From Candidatus Aquitaenariimonas noxiae (GTDB lineage Bacteria > Omnitrophota > Gorgyraeia > Aquitaenariimonadales > Aquitaenariimonadaceae), in the NCBI GenBank assembly GCA_002780005.1, contig PEWV01000018.1, positions 842 through 50,437 of the forward strand: DNA of 49,596 nucleotides, read 5' to 3'. Both the position numbers and the translations under genes were made by a program. A model generated the notes under the pieces. It made no database searches. It was not told the origin of the DNA and saw only the letters and a program-made list of their open reading frames with translations. Positions 1-9,400 of this stretch are shown here, piece by piece (position 1 is the stretch's first letter; every line of letters begins with the position of its first letter).

Positions 1-1995
1 GGTCAATTTATACTGGTATTCCGAAATTCCCGAACCCGGCTCGCAAGAAATCCACTGGGCATGCAAAGAACTTACTATATTAGTGGTCTCACCATCATCT
101 GTAACAACGGGCTTCGTAGGAGGAGTGCTATCATTCTGATCTGCGAAATATGACACAGACGGATCGCCATAAAGGTTAAAAACGCAGGTATTTGCCCAGT
201 CAATACGCGGAACTTCGTTAAACATTGCAAAAAGTGCGGTTCCGCAATCCATATGTTTTTTTGTCAGATTGATCGCATAGCGATAAGTCATCCCTGCATT
301 ACTGTTTGACTGAGAAAAGTCAGTTTCGCCGGGAGAATACCAAGAAACACGGGTCGCGCTTACAGTGGCAATACCACCCTGTTTAAGTAATGAATAACCT
401 AAATTATTTGTGACTTCAGGTTGGCCGTTATAACAAGAACATTGGAAAGTAAAAGACGGGAATGCGTTGTCGAGATCCTTGCACATGCCGGAGTTAAATA
501 TTCCTGCTGCTAAAGTAGAACTGCCGTGTGTCCACCAAAAATGAAAACCGGCATGTTTTTGCCAAGCGGTAAGAACGTTAGTCTCATTGCAAGGCGTATA
601 TTCCGGGGGCGGAGCCAGATTATATGTTCCTTCGTAGACACGTGTTGTATAAAATCCGGCCGGGATAGCAGCATCTTTTTTTATTGCTTCTCCCAGAGGA
701 TAACCCGGAGTGCTACCATCTAAAGGCTTCATGCTCACTAAAACATTACCTACCCACTCTTCGCTCGTATTGCCTGTTTCATAATCGATGATCTTTTGTA
801 AAATCGAATCCAGCGCTGTAAAATCATTATAGAAAGGTATCCTCCCGACTATTACTTCTGGTAAAATATCTATACCGCCATCTCCAAAATCACTTGTTTC
901 ACCAAAAAAACCATCACCATCAAGATCCCAATTTCCTGTCAGATCCGCGTAAAAGTAATCTGAAGGGGCATCCTCATACTGACCATATCCCTTCCGCGGC
1001 CAAAGCATCTTCATGGGAATATTGCCGTTGGAAGGCGTCGGGTTGCCTATTAAAAGTACATATTTTATTTGTAAGCTGAGATAGTTGTCCTTCAGGTATT
1101 GGCGTATTCCGTTGGCTGCCGCGTCTCCAGTTTCATTATTCCATGCGGGTTCCGTCACTATATGAACAGTGAATCCTTTTGATTCTTTGTGAGCGATAAA
1201 ATCCTGCAACTTCAAGCTGCCATTCACGATATCGGTTGTAGTGATTATGCAGTAACCTTCTTCGCTGGAAAGCACGTCTGCGCGCACCTTGGTTAAAGAC
1301 ACGGTTTTATTTGAATAAACATCTTTCATCTCTTTGTAGTTCTCTGTGATATTCTCTACTAAAGAATCCATGAAATTATCTGACATTGCAGCCGCGTCTT
1401 TGACGGCAAGAACCTTCAGGCTTGACTTTTCGCATGATAAAGAGATCTCTCCTTCAAAAGAAGAGACTAGCGATCCTGTTAACGGGTTGTATACATACGG
1501 AAAGTATCGAACCCTGACTATAGACCATTTGCGCATTTTTGAAATATCAACAATTTTTATGTGGGCAGCCGGATAAAAAGCGTCATTTTCATATACAAGC
1601 GTATTCTTTTCGCCGACAATATTTTTCCCTTCGCCCCAGTCTATTACGCGTTGACCGTCGACATAGGTTACCAAGGGAGGTGCCGGAGCTATATTATAAA
1701 CACCAACTTCAGCTTCTTTGGTACCGGTCAATTTGACAGAAATTTTACTGGAATCTAATGGCCAGTCTGGGGGAATTATTATGCTAATATCTTTAAAAGG
1801 AAGATTCGGATCGCCCGGTGAAAAATTTGTAGAAAAACCTGGTACAGCAATAGAATCCCCATCAGAGTTTTTAGTAATAGTAGCATCACATCGCGGAAGT
1901 GAAACATTAACGGTCTCGGCAAAAATAAGACCGCACGCACAAAATGCATTAATTAGAATTACGAGTAAACATGTTAAATATTTCATTTTCTTCAT
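1..1995 (-). CDS. Gingipain-family (C25) secreted cysteine peptidase, 3' end outside window
   Basis: The frame is open from an ATG at 1995 to the left edge (665 codons), so the C-terminus is missing. An AGGAGGAG ribosome site sits six bases before the ATG. The N-terminus has a lysine-rich start and a hydrophobic stretch ending near IFA at about residue 26, consistent with a signal peptide. After a beta-rich prodomain-like region comes a C25 fold segment (GYCIITTTDIV, then KYVLLIGNP). Candidate catalytic residues are His490 in FWWTHGSS and Cys521 in CSCYNG, about 31 residues apart as in gingipains. The last visible residues (STPPTKPVVTDDG, then GISEYQYKLT) look like the start of a fibronectin type III domain. 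It is the last gene seen behind the c-di-GMP riboswitch, 145 bp after another C25 gene. Family call is confident; substrate and export route are unknown. Confidence 0.85.
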   Translation of the reverse strand, partial: MKKMKYLTCLLVILINAFCACGLIFAETVNVSLPRCDATITKNSDGDSIAVPGFSTNFSPGDPNLPFKDISIIIPPDWPLDSSKISVKLTGTKEAEVGVYNIAPAPPLVTYVDGQRVIDWGEGKNIVGEKNTLVYENDAFYPAAHIKIVDISKMRKWSIVRVRYFPYVYNPLTGSLVSSFEGEISLSCEKSSLKVLAVKDAAAMSDNFMDSLVENITENYKEMKDVYSNKTVSLTKVRADVLSSEEGYCIITTTDIVNGSLKLQDFIAHKESKGFTVHIVTEPAWNNETGDAAANGIRQYLKDNYLSLQIKYVLLIGNPTPSNGNIPMKMLWPRKGYGQYEDAPSDYFYADLTGNWDLDGDGFFGETSDFGDGGIDILPEVIVGRIPFYNDFTALDSILQKIIDYETGNTSEEWVGNVLVSMKPLDGSTPGYPLGEAIKKDAAIPAGFYTTRVYEGTYNLAPPPEYTPCNETNVLTAWQKHAGFHFWWTHGSSTLAAGIFNSGMCKDLDNAFPSFTFQCSCYNGQPEVTNNLGYSLLKQGGIATVSATRVSWYSPGETDFSQSNSNAGMTYRYAINLTKKHMDCGTALFAMFNEVPRIDWANTCVFNLYGDPSVSYFADQNDSTPPTKPVVTDDGETTNIVSSLHAQWISCEPGSGISEYQYKLT

Positions 1996-2140
1996 TACAC
2001 TCCTCCTGTTTTTCATTTTTAATCTTTTTAAATCTCTTTAATTCCAGGGTAAAAAAAATTATAGCCAAAATTTCTACTTTGGTTCTCTAATTATTTTCTC
2101 TGCTATATGCAACATGTTTCCTTCTGCTTAACCAATTTCA

Positions 2141-5100
2141 CTACCACTTGACAATAATGGTTCCGCCCTTCTGCCATCCGCTATTAACGCCCGCGCGGTC
2201 TGTTGCGTAAAGATATAGATACTTTGGGGTTACGCCGCAAAAAGCAGACTTAAACATTACCTTCCATTGTACAACAAGGTCATTCCCTGAAAAAGTCGCC
2301 CTCGTATTCTGGCAATTTAATTTTACATAGCTATTTTCTATGACCTGGCCCTGCCCCGGATTGAAACCGCCAACCCACGCGCTATCTGAATTATCCCGCA
2401 GATAGAGTTTATTATTTACGCAATTGTAACGGAAATAGCCGCAATACAAACCGTTTACCCTGTAGTTTATCAAGAAAAAGCTGTCGGCCATATCTTTGGC
2501 TCCGTCAAAATCCGAGACTTTTGTAGTAAACGTGTACCATATGTTGGGTTTGAATAAGCCTGTCGAAGGAGTTACGGACACAGCGGACGGCGGGTAATGT
2601 ATTCTTTTATAATATCCCGTATGCTGGGGATCGTGCATAAACATCGGCCAGGGGTTGTGATCTGTTGTGTGCCTCGATTGACCCGGGACAAAACTCTTGC
2701 CGTCTTTATCCACGCAAAAAAGAGCATTGTAGGAATTAAATAATACTTCTAATTTATCATCGCCGTTTAAATCAGCTACCGCAGAACAGGCTTTGCCATA
2801 AACTGGTACGTCTGCCGCATGCCGCCAGATAAGCTGTCCATTTTGATTCAAGCAATAAAAATATTGGTCGTTTAAGTGAATTAATATTTTCATATCCTTA
2901 TCTCCGGCCATGTCAGACACAACAGGTGAAGAAACAGTATAGGTATCACCCCATACGCTATATTCCCATTTAACATTACCGTCTTTATCCAGACAACACA
3001 ACTTAGCATTACATTTGGGGTTGTGATCATTAAAAAATTTACTTACCGCAATTAAGATCTCCTGGCTGCCATCCTTGTTTACATCCGCGATTGCCGGTGA
3101 ATTATAGCACTCGTAATTATCGATTCCCTTGCGCCACTTCAAGACACCTTTATTATCAACGCAATAAAGCGTCTTGCCTGCCCAAAAAACTGTTTCCAAG
3201 GTTCCGTTATTATCCAGATCAGCTACCGCCATCGCTGAAGTTACGCAGCTTCCAGCCGGTGAAGGTAATTCATACTTCCATACAGCTTCAAAATCCTTAT
3301 TTAAACAATATAGCGTCCATTTTTCCGCTCCTGCGTGGTAGCTTAATTCTATAAATAATATCTCGAGTTTTCCGTCGGCATTTATATCCGCGAGTGCGGG
3401 CGAAGTAAAGATATAAGCCCTTTCGCTTGCGGGATCGGCATATAACTTTTTTATAACTTCTCCGTTCTTATTCATGCAATATAAGTTATATAAAGGTATC
3501 TGTCCTATCGTCCCCACGCAGCCGCCGACTATTATCTCCGGGCTACCATCTTTATTCAGATCTGCCACGACAGGAGTGATGCAGGGGCTGATAAAATCGT
3601 CCTTTTCCCACACTAACTTTCCTCTATTGTCAATACAGCAAAATTTACTATATATAGCTCCGCCAGATGTGCTTCGCTGTGCGGCTACTAATATTTCCAT
3701 CTTGCCATCACCGTTAATGTCGTATGCCACCGGAATAGTAGTAGAAGAAAGCCATTTAAACCGCGGCCCCAGATCATAGGACCAAACAAGCTGCGCGTCG
3801 GTATTTAGGCAATAAAGTATACCGTCTTGTGAGGAGGTTATTACTTCTATAGTTCCATTATTATCCAAATCTACTACTATGGCAGAACCCATAAGGTTAC
3901 CAGTTATTTCAAAAGGCCAATATTTGAATACACTGGTAAAGATATTATTAATAGTGCTGTAATTATTGGCTGTTACTGTCAGCCTGAAGCTTATATCATG
4001 CCCTGCAGGGCATTGCGGGCTCACAATAAACCTATAAGGATTATTTGCATTGCTTGCCTGGCTGCCATTAGTTATTATTCCAAAAGAGGCATTAGTCTGC
4101 TCTAGCGTTACATAGGGATCGCCGCATTCCAGCGTAGCAGATACGTTATAGAAATCACCATTCATTGCTTTAAGCGTAACAACTACTTGTATAGTTTCGC
4201 CGGGGTCTATGCGCCCGTCTTTATTTCCGTTAATATCTGTAAAGGTCGTGCCTGCTATTCCTATCTGCGGCCCGACATTAGTTGAGATCGATAGTTCCGG
4301 GTCTCCGAAAAGATTAAGCTCGTAATAACACCACCTCATACAGTCTTCATTTATCCTGTAAGCGTTATCCTCTTTTGAATCCTGGTTCATCTTTCCTATA
4401 TTCTTAATCCCTTCTCCTAAAAAAGCATCCCAGAATTCCCTATCGTAACGTTGTGAAGGGCCATCTGTGGATTCCCCTGTACCCCAACCATATCTTGCGT
4501 TCATAACGCACGCGAAGGCCCCGTTCTTTATAGTTGTGATCTTTTCGGCAAAGCACTCGTTGGTATCAAATGCCCCGGGAAGACAGCCTTGAGAATATAC
4601 AAAAAAAGAAGCAGTGTTGGTAAGCGCAGGCAGATCAGTTGTATGGAGTTTCATATCGTAAGTCTCATTAGCGTGGCCGAGATGGTTTATAATATGCACC
4701 CCTGAATTCATAATATTAATTAACTCGCTTTTGTTCCAATCGTACCCCGGGCTGTCATAAAGGGTGCGCGTATCAAACAATGCCGCGTATTGGGAATTTT
4801 CAAACCCTATTGTCGTATAACTATCCGCGCTTGAGCCAAGACGGATTTGTTCCATAGAATCCGTAGCATATTCCGCTGTCCCTCCGAATCCAAGATACTC
4901 GCCGACCATATGCACTTTTGTCAGATAACTGTTGCGGCAAGTTTCGTATGCTAAGGTTTTACCTACAAAATTCGATACTTCACCGGCTGTCGCAACCGGA
5001 GCCCTCCCGACAGAAACTTCCGCGTAAAGGTCTATGTCCCCTCCGCCTGCGCCGTCATTCGGCTCTCCGTATTTATTATTTCCGTTTCCGTTAAATGTCC

Positions 5101-6247
5101 CGTCCAGGCAGCCGTAATACATATCAACCGGCATGGTGTCCACGTCAGCATCACTGCCCGGCCATGACCTAACATAAAAAAGCCTTGGCGGGATTTTACT
5201 TTTATCGCCGCCTAAAAGCACATATCGAGTGCCATGATTAGAGTAGCAATCTTTTATAAAATTCCGTATTTTTTCCTGCGAGTCAACGCCTGTGTAGTAC
5301 GGATATATATCATTTTGAACGGTAAACATTTTTGCCGTCACGCCGCACGCTATCTTGCTGTTTATAAGATTCGTAAAAGTGTAAGTGCCTGCCGTATTTT
5401 TTAAATCATTTGTTGTTATAATAATATATTTATACTGCTCTGTAGCGGTTACGGCTTGCACATTAACCGGATAGGTACTCAATGTTTCCGGATTATCGAT
5501 AATAGAACGAATTTCATTTTGCAATGCCGGATTTGGTTTAATATCTACATTCTGACTTTGCGCATTAACGGCCGATTGAGACATGAGCACTGTCTCGACC
5601 TGAATTTCCATATCTTTGTAGTAAGCAATTTTTTTAGACTTAGGATAATACTCTAAAGGAATAAGGTTAATTAAAAGAATTGTATAGCCATGTTTTTTCT
5701 GCAAAAACGCATCGCCGCACGGCACTTCAGGGTAGACAATATCATAATTGTATATATCGGGATTCGGTTGGGCTGGTTTCAGTCTATCTTTTTGACTCAA
5801 AGGAGCGGGCCTTTGTGTAGGTTTAATCGAATATTCCCCGGTAATATTAACTTTTGGCCCAAAGATTACTTTAACACCCACTATTTTTTGTCCGTAAGGA
5901 ACAAGAAGTTTTACTGGCTTGAATGGCAATGATGGCGCTCCTGCATTGCCCCAAAGCACTAATCCCGGGATATAAACTTTATGGTATTTCCCGTTTGGCA
6001 CGGATAAAGGCGCAGCAAATGAACATTTAAAAGAATAAACTTTCTGGACAGCACCCTGAGCGCCAAGGGCTTGAACAGGCTGGTTATCAAAAACAGCGCG
6101 CGCCGTATTTCCGCTTTTCGTCCATTGCGTAGCTCCGACCTTCGCGGCGTCGGCATTGGAAATATAAGACACTACCAAAAATAGGCATAAAAAGACGGTT
6201 ATTAATAAAGCGTATAATGTTTTTTCTGCCTTATTCACCGTTTTCAT
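2141..6247 (-). CDS. Gingipain-family (C25) peptidase with beta-propeller repeats
   Basis: 1368 residues with an N-terminal signal peptide (hydrophobic residues about 10 to 29, then NADAA). The ATG at 6247 follows a GAGG ribosome site. A propeptide-like region (about 40 to 260) precedes the C25 domain (about 270 to 660). Candidate catalytic residues are His525 in HLGHANETY and Cys555 in SQGCLPGAFD. An Ig-like segment containing DINGNKDGRIDPGE follows at about 665 to 770. Next come roughly seven FG-GAP/PQQ-like repeats (patterns such as DLDNNGTIEV and DINGDGKMEIL), predicting a calcium-binding beta-propeller at about 780 to 1230. The C-terminal domain is unrecognised. No type IX sorting domain is visible, so export by the neighbouring type II system is possible but inferred. 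It lies 248 bp downstream of the giant protein gene. Confidence 0.88.
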   Translation of the reverse strand: MKTVNKAEKTLYALLITVFLCLFLVVSYISNADAAKVGATQWTKSGNTARAVFDNQPVQALGAQGAVQKVYSFKCSFAAPLSVPNGKYHKVYIPGLVLWGNAGAPSLPFKPVKLLVPYGQKIVGVKVIFGPKVNITGEYSIKPTQRPAPLSQKDRLKPAQPNPDIYNYDIVYPEVPCGDAFLQKKHGYTILLINLIPLEYYPKSKKIAYYKDMEIQVETVLMSQSAVNAQSQNVDIKPNPALQNEIRSIIDNPETLSTYPVNVQAVTATEQYKYIIITTNDLKNTAGTYTFTNLINSKIACGVTAKMFTVQNDIYPYYTGVDSQEKIRNFIKDCYSNHGTRYVLLGGDKSKIPPRLFYVRSWPGSDADVDTMPVDMYYGCLDGTFNGNGNNKYGEPNDGAGGGDIDLYAEVSVGRAPVATAGEVSNFVGKTLAYETCRNSYLTKVHMVGEYLGFGGTAEYATDSMEQIRLGSSADSYTTIGFENSQYAALFDTRTLYDSPGYDWNKSELINIMNSGVHIINHLGHANETYDMKLHTTDLPALTNTASFFVYSQGCLPGAFDTNECFAEKITTIKNGAFACVMNARYGWGTGESTDGPSQRYDREFWDAFLGEGIKNIGKMNQDSKEDNAYRINEDCMRWCYYELNLFGDPELSISTNVGPQIGIAGTTFTDINGNKDGRIDPGETIQVVVTLKAMNGDFYNVSATLECGDPYVTLEQTNASFGIITNGSQASNANNPYRFIVSPQCPAGHDISFRLTVTANNYSTINNIFTSVFKYWPFEITGNLMGSAIVVDLDNNGTIEVITSSQDGILYCLNTDAQLVWSYDLGPRFKWLSSTTIPVAYDINGDGKMEILVAAQRSTSGGAIYSKFCCIDNRGKLVWEKDDFISPCITPVVADLNKDGSPEIIVGGCVGTIGQIPLYNLYCMNKNGEVIKKLYADPASERAYIFTSPALADINADGKLEILFIELSYHAGAEKWTLYCLNKDFEAVWKYELPSPAGSCVTSAMAVADLDNNGTLETVFWAGKTLYCVDNKGVLKWRKGIDNYECYNSPAIADVNKDGSQEILIAVSKFFNDHNPKCNAKLCCLDKDGNVKWEYSVWGDTYTVSSPVVSDMAGDKDMKILIHLNDQYFYCLNQNGQLIWRHAADVPVYGKACSAVADLNGDDKLEVLFNSYNALFCVDKDGKSFVPGQSRHTTDHNPWPMFMHDPQHTGYYKRIHYPPSAVSVTPSTGLFKPNIWYTFTTKVSDFDGAKDMADSFFLINYRVNGLYCGYFRYNCVNNKLYLRDNSDSAWVGGFNPGQGQVIENSYVKLNCQNTRATFSGNDLVVQWKVMFKSAFCGVTPKYLYLYATDRAGVNSGWQKGGTIIVKW

Positions 6248-6332
6248 ATCAACCTCTTTCGATTTGCACTATTTATTGGTTCTTAGCTTTTTTCGGTGAC
6301 TCACACTTTTTTAATGTTTTTAGTTAGTATAT

Positions 6333-6369
6333 AAAAAAATATAGCACGGCCAACTCTGTGCCAAGCTAT
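6333..6369 (-). terminator. Possible intrinsic terminator or attenuator between giant protein and C25 gene
   Basis: Read on the minus strand, ATAGC (6365-6369) pairs with GCTAT (6341-6345) and GGC with GCC. A two-base internal loop and a nine-base loop remain, and a run of seven T follows at 6333-6339. The stem is short and interrupted. It lies downstream of a possible TATAAT box, so it could attenuate a C25-specific transcript rather than end the upstream one. Confidence 0.35.
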
Positions 6370-6407
6370 CCATTATATAATAACAACTATATTATCTACT
6401 TTTACAC

Positions 6408-6431
6408 TTAAAGTATACCACATACTTTAAG
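6408..6431. repeat. Perfect 10-bp inverted repeat in the giant-protein/C25 intergenic region
   Basis: CTTAAAGTAT and ATACTTTAAG flank a four-base centre. The remaining 248 bp of this gap is AT-rich, with the weak terminator-like hairpin at 6333-6369. No T tract follows this repeat, so an operator-like site is at least as likely as a terminator. Function unknown. Confidence 0.5.
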
Positions 6432-6495
6432 ATATACAACGTAAAAATCAAACTTTTTTAACAACTAACACAATAGGTCTGTTCGTAATCCTACT

Positions 6496-9400
6496 TTATA
6501 AGATTCGTTTAACTAATCGAATTATAGGCCGTAGCGCAAACCTTGTTATTTTTCTTAAAACGGGCTTGTTTCTAATATAATCCGCTATTATTGGTGAATG
6601 TCGGTAATAAAATTTTACAAAGGCCGTTCCGAAACTATTATTCATCAGATGCCGGTCCCTAAATTCACAAAGCGTAAGAACCTCTTCTGCCATAGGTGTT
6701 CCAAAAGCTGCTGTAGCTATGAAGCAGCTTCCTCCACTTCCGTCTCCACCTGAACCTCCGGCTATTCCTCCTAAAAGTCCTCCTAAGCCAAAGAAAGAGA
6801 GATGGTTTGTCTTTGCGATTATTCTATTCTCCTCCGGCAATACCACGCACTCGTAGACAGGGTTCCAGGCTGAACCGTCATAGTAGTATAGCCATAGGGT
6901 TTCTTCCTCTATGCCATCGGTATTGTCCACTTTTCCGTCATTATCCTCATCCTGATATGGCACAGTGATAACGATATATTTTTCAGGGCCTGCTGTTTTG
7001 CTTTCCAATTCTATTTCTCTATATATACCTATACCTTTTACGTTGGGATCCTGAGGGTCTGCCACCTCATTTGCTATTTCATCTTTTGACATTATTCTTA
7101 CCTTTACTCTATCATCGGCACTTAAACTGCCTACTGGCACGATGATCTCTGTACCGTCGCTGAGACGGGCTGTGTGAGGTTGGTCTTGTATTACTTTATC
7201 AGTCGCAGAATGCCCCTCAGCATTCAGAGTTTCTACGGAATCTGTTTTCTGGCCGGAGTTATCTATGGTAACAGTAATCGGCTGGGACGAGCATTCTAAG
7301 CCACCTACGGTAAACATGACAGCTTTAAGCGCGTAGGAACCGCCGTTAAGCAATTTGGTGGTATCAACGCTTATTGCATAAGGATATTCCTTTGATGAAC
7401 CCAGATCGATCCATTCTTCTTCATCTGCAGATTTACATCGATAAACGATATATTCAACCATCTTTGGCATATTAGACTCGGCAAGAAGCGTTAAGGCATT
7501 GCCTGATATTGTCTGGTTGTTTTCGGGTTTTAACATATTTACATAGAGCGCGTTAACGTTTGTCGCTTTTATTAGGAATGTTTCTACAAGTTTCCTGCCA
7601 TCGGTGAGCGCTGTTACTAATGCGGCCTTATAATACCCAGGATTTGTATAAACGAATTTGGCTTCAGGCGATGTGCTGGAACAATAATCTATTGTGGCAT
7701 TACCGTCAAAATCCCACATATATCCCTTGATTCCTCCGAGCTGGTTTCCGTTAAGAACGAATTTTGCCTCCAGCGGAGCGACGCCCTCCGTCGGGCTGGG
7801 TGTTATATCTAAAGCAGAAACAACCAAAGTATCATTCTTTAAAACCTTGATCTCTATTTCTTTTCTGGAAGAGATTTTCCTTTCATCTGTAACGATCAAA
7901 GACGCGTTATATACGCCTGCCTCATAGATAAATACTTCCTTTCTATTTGTAAACGAGGTTTTATCATATATGCCGTCTCCATTAAAATCCCATTCATAGC
8001 TTATTATTTTATAACCGGAATTAGTCTCGCAATCAAACTTAACCTTAAGAGGCGCCTGCCCTTTCTTTAGATCGGCATTTAATGTAAAATCCAGCGGAGA
8101 AGAACATTCGGCTGCCGTTACCAAGATCTCAGATGTCGCGCTTAAGCCATTGCTGCATACCGCCTCTACGAGAACCAAGTGGGCCCCTGCCAATGTAAAT
8201 GTTTTAACTACGTTGGCCATACGGGTTTCTTTATCATATACGCCGTCACCGTCAAAATCCCACCTGTAGAACAGGATTTCTTCATCGCTTTGCGGGCATA
8301 AGCAGGATACATTAAAGTTCACCCTAAGCGGTGTAGTACCGGTAAGCTTATCAGCTTCGAAGCTTTTTATTAACGGGCTATCGGGATTAGGATTCACAGT
8401 TACCAGTACTGTCCTTTCGACAACTAGGCCTTTATTGGTCATCGCCCTTAAAGTAGCAGGATAATCTCCTTTAGCAGTATAGGTATGCGAGGCATTTCCG
8501 CTCTCATTAGAGCTGTAATCCCATCTTCCTCTTCCGTCGAAGTCCCATTCATATTTGATAATGCTCCCTCCTGGTATACGAGCGGTAGCGGTAAACGCAA
8601 CCTCCAATGGCGCAGAACCTTCTTGCGGAATTGCAGAGACTTTTACGTCTATATCGGCTATATCTGTCTGTGGTGAGATTACCGTTATTGTCTTTGTTGC
8701 CGGAGCGCTTTGGAAGTTGTCTTTATTTGTTGCGACGAGCGTTACTTCATAAGTGCCTATATAATCAAAGGGATGCGTGGGGTTCTGTTCTGTTGAGGTT
8801 TGACCGTCCCCGAATGACCATTTACATTTTGTGCCTCCGGTGCCGGCAGGGTCAGTAATAACTGCTTTAAATTTAACTTTCAGAGGGGCATAACCTGACT
8901 CTGTGTCACATTCGATGCTTGCCGTAGGATTTATATCCACATTCCCTGCTTCCATTTTTACAGTCTGCGAATCGATCAGTTTTCCATCAGATACGCTGAA
9001 AGTAACATTATATACACCTGCCTGAGTATAATCAGGAGTCCAGGTAAACGTCCGGTTTTTAAAGGCCGCACCCCGCGGTAAATTGCTTGCTGAATATGTC
9101 AAGGCGTCACCTTCGGGATCGGTAGCTATGATTGTGAACTTTAGCACCTGGCCTTCATTGACTGTCTTATCTTCTATAAGGTCAAGAACGGGAGAATAAT
9201 TCATAGAATTCAAAGTAAGAGCTTGCACCTCGGAAGTTTTCTCTGATTCATTTCCTGCCGCGTCATAAGCAGACACCTGGTAGGCATAGGTAGTGCCCGG
9301 CTGGAGTTCAATATCTGAATATGATAAAGATGCGGTCTCGGCAATAATTATTTCATCTCTATAAATTACATATCCTGTAACGCCCATATTATCTATTGAG

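Noticed and set aside
1996-2140. Possible terminator CCAAA...TTTGG with T8 between the C25 genes
   Set aside because: Only five A/T-rich pairs and a six-base gap before the T run; too weak to call.
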